Shown here in pieces: positions 1 to 12,186 of a stretch of 64,000 bases of DNA (position 1 is its first letter; each line of letters begins with the position of its first letter). The notes beneath the pieces were generated by a model. The model did not search any database. It was not told the origin of the DNA and saw only the letters and a list, made by a program, of their open reading frames with translations. The position numbers and the translations under genes are program-made. The stretch comes from Calliopsis andreniformis (lineage: Eukaryota > Arthropoda > Insecta > Hymenoptera > Andrenidae), in NCBI RefSeq assembly GCF_051401765.1, contig NW_027480438.1, positions 1,674,001 to 1,738,000 on the forward strand, read 5' to 3'.

Positions 1-313
1 CCTCAGTACTCAATCCTCTATCCTCAATCTTCAATCCTCAATACTCAATCCTCAATCCTAATTCCTCAAATCCTCAATCCTCAATCCTCAATCTTCAATG
101 CTCAATACTCAATCTGCAATCCTCAATCCTCAAACCTCAATCCTCAATCCTCATTCCTCAATCCTCAATACCCAATCCTCAATCCTCAATTCTCAATCCT
201 CAATCCTCAATATTCAATCATCAATACTCAATCTTCAATCCTCAATCTTTAATCCTCAATACTCAATCTTCAATCCTCAATCCTCAATCCTCAATCCTCA
301 ATCCTCTATCCTC

Positions 314-338
314 AGGCATCAATACTCAATCTACAATG
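314..338 (+). repeat. AGGCATC landmark string
   Basis: The string AGGCATCAATACTCAATC, usually followed by TACAAT or TTCAAT, is a second recurrent marker. It is seen for example at 314, 1,569, 4,322 and 4,378, and then in every higher-order unit. It is nearly always preceded by a run of perfect CCTCAAT units. It is an ordinary diverged heptamer string (CCTCAGG, CATCAAT, ACTCAAT) useful for aligning units. No function is suggested. Confidence 0.7.
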
Positions 339-1657
339 TTCAATCCTCAATCCTTAATCCTCAATCCACAATGCTCAACCTTCAATACTCAATATTCAAT
401 CTTCAATCCTCAATCCTCAATCCTCAATCATCAATCCTCAATCCTCAATCCTCAATATTCAATCCTCAATACTCAATCTTCAATCATCAATCCTCAATCC
501 TCAATTCTCAGTCGTCAATCCTCAGTCATCAATCCTCAATCTTCAATACTCAATCGTCAATCCTTAGTCCTCAATCCTCAAACCTCAATCCTCGTTCGTC
601 AAACCTCAATCCTCAAGCCTCAGTCTTCATCCTCAATCCTCAAACCTCAATCCTCAATCCTCAGTATTCAAACATCAATACTCAATCTTCAATCCCCAAT
701 CCTCAAACCTCAATCCTCAATCCTCATTCTTCAATCCTAAATACCCAATCCTCAATCTTCAATCCTCAATCCTCAATACTCAATTCTCAATCCTCAATCC
801 TTAATCCTCAGACCACAAACATCAATATTCAACCCCCAGTCCTCGTCCTCAATCCACAACCCTCAATCCTCAGTTCTCAATATTCAATCATCAATATTCA
901 ATCTTCAATCCTCAATCCTCAATCCTCAATCCTCAATCCTCAATCCTCAATCTTCAACCCTGAATCCTCAATCCTCAATACTCAATCCTCAATCTTCAAT
1001 CCTCAATACTCAATCTTCAATCCTCAATCCTCAATCCTCAATCCTCAAGCCTCAATCATCAACCCTCAACACTCAATCTTCAATCCTCAATCCTCAATCC
1101 TCAATCCTCAATACTCAATCCTCAATCTTCAATCCTCAACACTAATCTTCAATCCTCAATCCTCAATCCTCAATCCTCAATCCTCATTCTTCAATCCTCA
1201 ATACCCAATCCTCAATCTTCAATCCTCAATCCTCAATCCTCAATCCTAATCCCTCAATCCTCATTCTTCAATCCTCAATACCCAATCCTCAATTTCAATT
1301 CTCAATCCTCAATCCTCATTTCTCAATCCTCAATCCTCAACCATCAGCACTCATCCTCCATCCTCAATCCTCAATCCTCAATACTCAATCCTCAATCCTC
1401 AATCTTCAATCCTCAATTCTCAATCTTCAATCCTCGATCCTCAATCATCAATCCTCAATATTCAATCATCAATACTCAATCTTCAACCCTCAATCTTCAA
1501 TCCTCAATACTCAATCTTCAATCCTCAATCCTCAATCCTCAATCCTCAATCCTCAATCCTCAATCCTCAGGCATCAATACTCAATCTACAATATTCAATC
1601 CTCAGTCCTTAATCCTCAATCCACAATCCTCAACCTTCAATACTCAATACTCAATCT

Positions 1658-1695
1658 TCAATCCTCAATCCTCAATCCTCAATCCTCAATCCTCA
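1658..1695. other. Deletion junction (593 bp lost relative to copies 2 and 3)
   Basis: Left of this point the offset to copy 2 is 12,333 bp; right of it the offset is 12,926 bp. The junction lies inside a run of perfect CCTCAAT units, so the exact breakpoint cannot be placed. The missing segment corresponds to about 14,024-14,617 in copy 2. Loss between two perfect heptamer runs is what recombination or replication slippage between short identical tracts would leave. Confidence 0.82.
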
Positions 1696-3855
1696 TTCTT
1701 CAATCCTCAATACCCGATCCTCAATCTTCAATACCCAATCCTCAATTTCAATCCTCAATCCTCAATCCTCATTTCTCAATGCTCAATCCTCAACCCTCAG
1801 CCCTCATCCTCCATCCTCAGTACTCAATCCTCTATCCTCAATCTTCAATCCTCAATACTCAATCTTCAATCCTCATTCCTCAATCCTCAATCCTCAATCC
1901 TCAATCTTCAATCCTCAATACTCAATCTGCAATCCTCAATCCTTAAACCTCAATCCTCAATCCTCATTCCTCAATCCTCAATACCCAATCCTCAATCCTC
2001 AATCCTCAATCCTCAATCCTCAATCCTCAATCCTCAATCTTCAACCCTGAATCCTCAATCCTCAATACTCAATCCTCAATCTTCAATCCTCAATACTCAA
2101 TCTTCAATCCTCAATCCTCAATCCTCAATCCTCAGTCCTCAATCTACAACCCTCAACACTCAACCTTCAATCCTCAATCCTCAATCCTCAATCCTCAATC
2201 CTCAATCTTCAATCCTCATCACTAATCTTCAATCCTCAATCCTCAATCCTCAATCCTCATTCTTCAATCCTCAATACCCAATCCTCAATCTTCAATCCTC
2301 GGTCCTCAAACCTCAATCCTAATTCCTCAATCCTCATTCTTCAATCCTCAATACCCAATCCTCAATTTCAATCCTCAACCCTCAATCCTCATTTCTCAAT
2401 CCTCAATCCTCAACCCTCAGCCCTCATCCTCCATCCTCAATCCTCAATCCTCAATCCTCAATCTTCAATCCTCAATTCTCAATCTTCAATCCTCGATCCT
2501 CAATCATCAATCCTCAATCCTCAATCCTCAGGCATCAATACTCAATCTTCAATGCTCAATCCTCAATCCTCAATCCTCAATCCTCATTCCCCAACCCTCA
2601 ATCCTCATTCCTCAAAGCTCAATCCTCAACCCTCAGTCCTCATACTCAATTCTCAATTCTCAATCCTCAATCCTCAATCCTCAATCTTCAATCCTCAATA
2701 ATCAATCTCCAATCCTCAATACTCTATCCTCGATCCTCAATCCTCAGGCATCAATACTCAATCTTCAATACTCAATCCTCAATCCTCAATACTCAATCCT
2801 CAATCCTCAAACCTCAATCCTCAATCCTCAATCCTCAATCCTCAATCCTCATTCTTCAATCCTCAATACCCAATCCTCAATCTTCAATTCTCGATCCTCA
2901 AACCTCAATCCTAATTCCTCAATCCTCATTCTTCAATCCTCAATACCCAATCCTCAATTTCAATCCTCAACCCTCAATCCTCATTTCTCAATCCTCAATC
3001 CTCAACCCTCAGCCCTCATCCTCCATCCTCAATCCTCAATCCTCAGGCATCAATACTCAATCTTCAATGCTCAATCCTCAATCCTCAATCCTCAATCCTC
3101 ATTCCCCAACCCTCAATCCTCATTCCTCAAAGCTCAATCCTCAACCCTCAGTCCTCATACTCAATTCTCAATTCTCAATCCTCAATCCTCAATCCTCAAT
3201 CTTCAATCCTCAATAATCAATCTCCAATCCTCAATACTCTATCCTCGATACTCAATCCTCAGGCATCAATACTCAATCTTCAATACTCAATCCTCAATCC
3301 TCAATCCTCAATCCTCAATCCTCAAACCTCAATCCTCAATCCTCAATATTCAATCATCAATACTCAATCTTCAATCCTCAATCCTCAATCCTCAATCCTC
3401 AACCCTCAATCCTCAATCCTCAATCCTCAATCCTCAATCCTCAATCCTCAATCCTCATTTCTCAATCCTCAATACTCAATCCTCAATCCTCAATATTCAA
3501 TCCTCAATACTCAATCTTCAATCATCAATCCTCAATCCTCAATTCTCAGTCGTCAATCCTCAGTCATCAATCCTCAATCTTCAATACTCAATCGTCAATC
3601 CTTAGTCCCCAATCCTCAATCCTTAATCCTCGTTCCTCAAACCTCAATCCTCAACCCTCAGTCTTCATCCTCAATCCTCAAACCTCAATCCTCAATCCTC
3701 AGTATTCAATCATCAATACTCAATCTTCAATCCTCAATCCTCAAACCTCAATCCTCAATCCTCCTTCTTCAATCCTCAACACTCAATCTTCAGTCCTCAA
3801 TCCTCAATCCTCAATCCTCAATCCTCATTCTTCAATCCTCAATACCCAATCCTCA

Positions 3856-6800
3856 ATGTTCAATCCTCAGTCCTCAATCCTCAATCCTAATTCCTCAATC
3901 CTGATTCTTCAGTCCTCAATACCCAATCCTCAATTTCAATGCTCAATCCTCAATCCTCATTTCTCAATCCTCAATCCTCAACCCTCAGCCCTCATCCTCC
4001 ATCCTCAGTACTCAATCCTCTATCCTCAATCTTCAATCCTCAATACTCAATCTTCGATCCTCATTCCTCAATCCTCAATCCTCAATCCTCAATCTTCAAT
4101 CGCCAATACTCAATCTGCGATCGCCAATACTCAAACCTCAATCCTCAATCCTCATTACTCAATCCTCAATACCCAATCCTCAATCCTCAATCCTCAATCC
4201 TCAATCCTCAATATTCAATCATCAATACTCAATCTTGAATCCTCAATCTTCAATCCTCAATACTCAACCTTCAATCCTCAATCCTCAATCCTCAATCCTC
4301 AATCCTCAATCCTCAATCCTCAGGCATCAATACTCAATCTACAATATTCAATCCACAATCCTCAATCCTCAATCCTCAGGCATCAATACTCAATCTACAA
4401 TATTCAATCCACAATCCTTAATCCTCAATCCACAATCCTCAACCTTCAATACTCAATACTCAATCTTCAATCCTCAACCCTCAATCCTCAATCCTCAATC
4501 CTCAATCCTCAATCCTCAATATTCAATCGTCAATACTCAATCTTCAATCATCAATCCTCATTCCTCAATTCTCAGTCGTCAATCCTCAGTCATCAATCCT
4601 CAATCTTCAATACTCAATCGTCAATCCTTAGTCCTCAATCCTCAATCCTCGATCCTCGTTCCTCAAACCTCAATCCTCAACCCTCAGTCTTCATCCTCAA
4701 TCCTCAAACCTCAATCCTCAACCCTCAATACTCAATCATCAATACTCAATCTTCAATCCTCAATCCTCAAACCTCAATCCTCAATCCTCATTCTTCAATA
4801 CTAAACACCCAATCCTCAATCCTCAATCCTCAATCCTCAATCTTCAACACTGTGTCCTCAATCCTCAATACTCAATCCTCAATCTTCAATCCTCAATACT
4901 CAATCTTCAATCCTCAATCCTCAATCCTCAATCTTCAATATTCAATCATCAATACTCAATCTTCAATCCTCAATCCTCAATCCTCAATTCTCAATCCTCA
5001 ATCCTCAATCCTCAATCCTCAATCCGCAATCCTCAATCCTCAATCGTCAATCCTCAATCCTCAATCCTCAATCCTCAATCCTCAATCCGCAATATTCAAT
5101 CCTCAATACTCAATCTTCAATCATCAATGCTCAATCCTCAATTCTCAGTCGTCAATCCTCAGTCATCAATCCTCAATCTTCAATACTCAATCGTCAATCC
5201 TTAGTTCTCAATCCTCAATCCTCAATCATCGTTCCTCAAACCTCAATCCTCAACCCTCAGTCTTCATCCTCAATCCTCAAACCTCAATCCTCAATCCTCA
5301 ATATTCAATCATCAATACTCAATCTTCAATCCCCAATCCTCAAACCTCAATCCTCAATCCACATTCTTCAATCCTAAATACCCAATCCTTAATCTTCAAT
5401 CCTCAATCCTCAATCCTCAATTCTCAATCCTCAATCCTTAATCCTCAGATCTCAAACATCAATATTCAACCCTCAGTCCTCGTCCTCAATCCACAACCCT
5501 CAATCCTCAGTCCTCAATATTCAATCATAAATATTCAATCTTCAATCCTCAATCGTCAATCCTCAATCCTCAATCCTCAATCCTCAGTCTTCAACCCTGA
5601 ATCCTCAATACTCAATCCTCAATCTTCAATCCTCAATACTCAATATTCAATCCTCAATCCTCAATCGTCAATCCTCAATCCTCAATTTTCAATCCTCAAC
5701 ACTCAATCTTCAATCCTCAATCCTCAATCCTCAATCCTCAATCCTCAATCCTCATTCTTCAATCCTCAATACCCAATCCTTAATCTTCAGTCCTCAATCC
5801 TCAATCCTCAATCCTAATTCCTCAATCCTCATTCTTCAATCCTGAATACCCAATCCTCAATTTCTATCCTCAATCCTCAATCCTCATTTCTCAATCCTCA
5901 ACCCTCAACCCTCAGCCCTCAACCTCCATCCTCAGTACTCAATCCTCTATCCTCAATCTTCAATCCTCAATACTCAATCTTCAATCCTCATTCCTCAATC
6001 CTCAATCCTCAATCCTCAATCTTCAATCCTCAAACATCAATCCTCAATTCTCAGTCCTCAATCCTCAGTCCTCAGTCGTCGAACCTCAATCCCCGACCCT
6101 TAGCACTCATCCTCAATCCTCATTCCTCAATCCTCAATCCTCAATATTCAACCCTCAGCCCTCATCCTCCATCCTCAATCCTCAATCCTCAATCCCCAAC
6201 CTTCAATCCTCAATTCTCAATCTTCAATCCTCGATCCTCAATCCTCAATCCTCAATATTCAATCATCAATACTCAATCTTCAACCCTCAATCTTCAATCC
6301 TCAATACTCAATCTTCAATACTGAATCCTCAATCCTCAATCCTCAATCCTCAATTCTCAATCCTCAGGCATCAATACTCAATCTACAATGTTCAATCCTC
6401 AGTCCTTAATCCTCAATCCACAATCCTCAGCCTTCAATACTCAATACTCAATCTTCAGTCCTCAATCCTCAATCCTCAATCCTCAATACTCAATCCTCAA
6501 TCCTCAATATTCAATCCTCAATACTCAATCTTCAATCATCAATCCTCAATCCTCAATTCTCAGTCGTCAATCCTCAGTCATCAATCCTCAATCTTCAATA
6601 CTCAATCGTCAATCCTTAGTCCCCAATCCTCAATCCTCAATCCTCGTTCCTCAAACCTCAATCCTCAACCCTCAGTCTTCATCCTCAGTCCTCAAACCTC
6701 AATCCTCAATCCTCAGTATTCAATCATCAATACTCAATCTTCAATCCTCAATCCTCAAACCTCAATCCTCAATCCTCATTCTTCAATCCTCAACACTCAA

Positions 6801-6869
6801 TATTCAATCCTCAATCCTCAATCCTCAATCCTCAATCCTCATTCTTCAATCCTCAATACCCAATCCTCA
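3856..6869 (+). repeat. Kilobase sub-unit of macro-repeat (3,014-bp spacing)
   Basis: The string beginning at 3,856 (TCAATGTTCAATCC followed by CTAATTCC, CTGATTC and CAATTTCAATGC variants) recurs at 6,870, 9,654 and 12,187, giving spacings of 3,014, 2,784 and 2,533 bp. This block and the next match closely at first. They then step by about 244 bp near 4,480-4,720, a stretch absent from the next block. The equivalent block in copy 2 starts at 16,782, with spacing 3,007 bp, one heptamer shorter. Confidence 0.8.
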
Positions 6870-9653
6870 ATGTTCAATCCTCAATCCTCAATCCTCAATC
6901 CTAATTCCTCAATCCTGATTCTTCAGTCCTCAATACCCAATCCTCAATTTCAATGCTCAATCCTCAATCCTCATTTCTCAATCCTCAATCCTCAACCCTC
7001 AGCCCTCATCCTCCATCCTCAGTACTCAATCCTCTATCCTCAATCTTCAATCCTCAATACTCAATCTTCGATCCTCATTCCTCAATCCTCAATCCTCAAT
7101 CCTCAATCTTCAATCGCCAATACTCAATCTGCAATCCCCAATACTCAAACCTCAATCCTCAATCCTCATTACTCAATCCTCAATACCCAATCCTCAATCC
7201 TCAATCCTCAATCCTCAATCCTCAATATTCAATCATCAATACTCAATCTTGAATCCTCAATCTTCAATCCTCAATACTCAACCTTCAATCCTCAATCCTC
7301 AATCCTCAATCCTCAATCCTCAATCCTCAATCCTCAGGCATCAATACTCAATCTACAATATTCAATCCACAATCCTCAATCCTCAATCCTCAGGCATCAA
7401 TACTCAATCTACAATATTCAATCCACAATCCTTAATCCTCAATCCACAATCCTCAACCTTCAATACTCAATACTCAATCTTCAATCCTCAACCGTCAATC
7501 CTCAATCCTCAATCCTCAATCCTCAATCCTCAATCCTCAAACCTCAATCCTCAATCCTCATTCTTCAATACTAAACACCCAATCCTCAATCCTCAATCCT
7601 CAATCCTCAATCCTCAATCCTCAATCTTCAACACTGTGTGCTCAATCCTCAATACTCAATCCTCAATCTTCAATCCTCAATACTCAATCTTCAATCCTCA
7701 ATCCTCAATCCTCAATCCTCAATATTCAATCATCAATACTCAATCTTCAATCCTCAATCCTCAATCCTCAATTCTCAATCCTCAATCCTCAATCCTCAAT
7801 CCTCAATCCGCAATCCTCAATCCTCAATCGTCAATCCTCAATCCTCAATCCTCAATCCTCAATCCTCAATCCGCAATATTCAATCCTAAATACTCAATCT
7901 TCAATCATCAATCCTCAATCCTCAATTCTCAGTCGTCAATCCTCAGTCATCAATCCTCAATCTTCAATACTCAATCGTCAATCCTTAGTTCTCAATCCTC
8001 AATCCTCAATCATCGTTCCTCAAACCTCAATCCTCAACCCTCAGTCTTCATCCTCAATCCTCAAACCTCAATCCTCAATCCTCAATATTCAATCATCAAT
8101 ACTCAATCTTCAATCCCCAATCCTCAAACCTCAATCCTCAATCCACATTCTTCAATCCTAAATACCCAATCCTTAATCTTCAATCCTCAATCCTCAATCC
8201 TCAATTCTCAATCCTCAATCCTTAATCCTCAGATCTCAAACATCAATATTCAACCCTCAGTCCTCGTCCTCAATCCACAACCCTCAATCCTCAGTCCTCA
8301 ATATTCAATCATAAATATTCAATCTTCAATCCTCAATCCTCAATCCTCAATCCTCAATCCTCAATCCTCAGTCTTCAACCCTGAATCCTCAATACTCAGT
8401 CCTCAATCTTCAATCCTCAATACTCAATATTCAATCCTCAATCATCAATCGTCAATCCTCAATCCTCAATTTTCAATCCTCAACACTCAATCTTCAATCC
8501 TCAATCCTCAATCCTCAATCCTCAATCCTCATTCTTCAATCCTCAATACCCAATCCTCAATCTTCAGTCCCCAATCCTCAATCCTCGATCCTAATTCCTC
8601 AATCCTCATTCTTCAATCCTCAATACCCAATCCTCAATTTCTATCCTCAATCCTCAATCCTCATTTCTCAATCCTCAACCGTCAACCCTCAGCCCTCAAC
8701 CTCCATCCTCAGTACTCAATCCTCTATCCTCAATCTTCAATCCTCAATACTCAATCTTCAATCCTCATTCCTCAATCCTCAATCCTCAATCCTCAATCTT
8801 CAATCCTCAAACATCAATCCTCAATTCTCAGTCCTCAATCCTCAGTCCTCAGTCGTCGAACCTCAATCCCCGACCCTTAGCACTCATCCTCAATCCTCAT
8901 TCCTCAATCCTCAATCCTCAATATTCAACCCTCAGCCCTCATCCTCCATCCTCAATCCTCAGTCCTCAATCCCCAACCTTCAATCCTCAATTCTCAACCT
9001 TCAATCCTCGATCCTCAATCCTCAATCCTCAATATTCAATCATCAATACTCAATCTTCAACCCTCAATCTTCAATCCTCAATACTCAATCTTCAATACTG
9101 AATCCTCAATCCTCAATCCTCAATCCTCAATCCTCAATTCTCAATCCTCAGGCATCAATACTCAATCTACAATGTTCAATCCTCAGTCCTTAATCCTCAA
9201 TCCACAATCCTCAACATTCAATACTCAATACTCAATCTTCAGTCCTCAATCCTCAATCCTCAATCCTCAATACTCAATCCTCAATCCTCAATATTCAATC
9301 CTCAATACTCAATCTTCAATCATCAATCCTCAATCCTCAATTCTCAGTCGTCAATCCTCAGTCATCAATCCTCAATCTTCAATACTCAATCGTCAATCCT
9401 TAGTCCCCAATCCTCAATCCTCAATCCTCGTTCCTCCAACCTCAATCCTCAACCCTCAGTCTTCATCCTCAATCCTCAAACCTCAATCCTCAATCCTCAG
9501 TATTCAATCATCAATACTCAATCTTCAATCCTCAATCCTCAAACCTCAATCCTCAATCCTCATTCTTCAATCCTCAACACTCAATCTTCAATCCTCAATC
9601 CTCAATCCTCAATCCTCAATCCTCATTCTTCAATCCTCAATACCCAATCCTCA
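6870..9653 (+). repeat. Kilobase sub-unit of macro-repeat (2,784-bp spacing)
   Basis: This block matches the previous one at offsets of 3,014 bp (early part), 2,770-2,777 bp (middle) and 2,784 bp (late part). The changing offset shows one deletion of about 244 bp plus added single heptamers. It holds the GTCGTCG landmark at 8,852. The copy 2 equivalent is 19,789-22,572 with identical spacing. Confidence 0.8.
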
Positions 9654-12186
9654 ATGTTCAATCCTCAATCCTCAATCCTCAATCCTAATTCCTCAATCCT
9701 GATTCTTCAGTCCTCAATACCCAATCCTCAATTTCAATGCTCAATCCTCAATCCTCATTTCTCAATCCTCAATCCTCAACCCTTAGCCCTCATCCTCCAT
9801 CCTCAGTACTCAATCCTCTATCCTCAATCTTCAATCCTCAATACTCAATCCTCAATCCTAATTCCGCAAATCCTCAATCCTCAATCCTCAATCTTCAATG
9901 CTCAATACTCAATCTGCAATCCTCAATCCTCAAACCTCAATCCTCAATCCTCATTCCTCAATCCTCAATACCCAATCCTCAATCCTCAATTCTCAATCCT
10001 CAATCCTCAATATTCAATCATCAATACTCAATCTTCAATCCTCAATCTTTAATCCTCAATACTCAATCTTCAATCCTCAATCCTCAATCCTCAATCCTCA
10101 ATCCTCTATCCTCAGGCATCAATACTCAATCTACAATGTTCAATCCTCAATCCTTAATCCTCAATCCACAATGCTCAACCTTCAATACTCAATATTCAAT
10201 CTTCAATCCTCAATCCTCAATCCTCAATCATCAATCCTCAATCCTCAATCCTCAATATTCAATCCTCAATACTCAATCTTCAATCATCAATCCTCAATCC
10301 TCAATTCTCAGTCGTCAATCCTCAGTCATCAATCCTCAATCTTCAATACTCAATCGTCAATCCTTAGTCCTCAATCCTCAAACCTCAATCCTCGTTCGTC
10401 AAACCTCAATCCTCAAGCCTCAGTCTTCATCCTCAATCCTCAAACCTCAATCCTCAATCCTCAGTATTCAAACATCAATACTCAATCTTCAATCCCCAAT
10501 CCTCAAACCTCAATCCTCAATCCTCATTCTTCAATCCTAAATACCCAATCCTCAATCTTCAATCCTCAATCCTCAATACTCAATTCTCAATCCTCAATCC
10601 TTAATCCTCAGACCACAAACATCAATATTCAACCCCCAGTCCTCGTCCACAATCCACAACCCTCAATCCTCAGTTCTCAATATTCAATCATCAATATTCA
10701 ATCTTCAATCCTCAATCCTCAATCCTCAATCCTCAATCCTCAATCCTCAATCTTCAACCCTGAATCCTCAATCCTCAATACTCAATCCTCAATCTTCAAT
10801 CCTCAATACTCAATCTTCAATCCTCAATCCTCAATCCTCAATCCTCAAGCCTCAATCATCAACCCTCAACACTCAATCTTCAATCGTCAATCCTCAATCC
10901 TCAATCCTCAATACTCAATCCTCAATCTTCAATCCTCAACACTAATCTTCAATCCTCAATCCTCAATCCTCAATCCTCAATCCTCAATCCTCATTCTTCA
11001 ATCCTCAATACCCAATCCTCAATCTTCAATCCTCAATCCTCAATCCTCAATCCTAATCCCTCAATCCTCATTCTTCAATCCTCAATACCCAATCCTCAAT
11101 TTCAATTCTCAATCCTCAATCCTCATTTCTCAATCCTCAATCCTCAACCATCAGCACTCATCCTCCATCCTCAATCCTCAATCCTCAATACTCAATCCTC
11201 AATCCTCAATCTTCAATCCTCAATTCTCAATCTTCAATCCTCGATCCTCAATCATCAATCCTCAATATTCAATCATCAATACTCAATCTTCAACCCTCAA
11301 TCTTCAATCCTCAATACTCAATCTTCAATCCTCAATCCTCAATCCTCAATCCTCAATCCTCAATCCTCAATCCTCAGGCATCAATACTCAATCTACAATA
11401 TTCAATCCTCAGTCCTTAATCCTCAATCCACAATCCTCAACCTTCAATACTCAATACTCAAACTTCAATCCTCAATCCTCAATCCTCAATCCTCTATCCT
11501 CAATCCTCAATCCTCAATATTCAATCCTCAATGCTCAATCTTCAATCATGAATCCTCAATCCTCAATTCTCAGTCGTCAATCCTCAGCCATCAATCCTCA
11601 ATCTTCAATACTCAATCGTCAATCCTTAGTCCTCAATCCTCAATCCTCAATCCTCGTTCCTCAAACCTCAATCCTCAACCCTCAGTCTTCATCCTCAATC
11701 CTCAAACCTCAATCCTCAATCCTCAATATTCAATCATCAATACTCAATCTTCAATCCTCAATCCTCAAACCTCAATCCTCAATCCTCATTCTTCAATCCT
11801 AAATACCCAATCCTCAATCTTCAATCCTCAATCCTCAATCCTCAATTCTCAATCCTCAATCCTTAGTCCCCAGACCTCAAACATCAATATTCAACCCTTA
11901 GTCCTCGTCCACAATCCACAACCCTCAATCCGCAGTCATCAATATTCAATCATCAATATTCAATCTTCAATCCTCAATCCTCAATCCTCAATCCTCAATC
12001 CTCAATCCTCAATCCTCAATCTTCAACCCTGAATCCTCAATCCTCAATACTCAATCCTCAATCCTCAATCCTCAATCCTCAATCCTCAATCCTCATTCTT
12101 CAATCCTCAACACTCAATCTTCAATCCTCAATCCTCAATCCTCAATCCTCAATCCTCATTCTTCAATCCTCAATACCCAATCCTCA
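9654..12186 (+). repeat. 2,533-bp tandem sub-unit, first copy
   Basis: The first roughly 200 bp match the two preceding sub-units. After about 9,850 the sequence switches to another string, which is shared with 12,187-14,633 at an offset of 2,533 bp, falling to 2,526 bp after one heptamer difference near 10,980. It is therefore a mosaic: the head of one sub-unit type joined to the body of another. The window's first bases (1-1,690) are a copy of the same type, offset 9,800 bp. Copy 2 equivalents are 22,573-25,105 and 25,106 onward. Confidence 0.8.

Noticed and set aside
3856..5817. Open frame of 653 codons (and the similar 634-, 543-, 446- and 383-codon frames at 9,898, 22,817, 7,249, 20,168, 60,940, 98, 12,431 and 25,350) as protein-coding genes
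   Set aside because: All encode only the heptamer-derived S-I-L-N-P-Q cycle, overlap in other frames with the same peptide, have no ribosome binding site and no domain, and start and stop at chance point variants. In a 7-bp repeat without stop codons such frames are expected.
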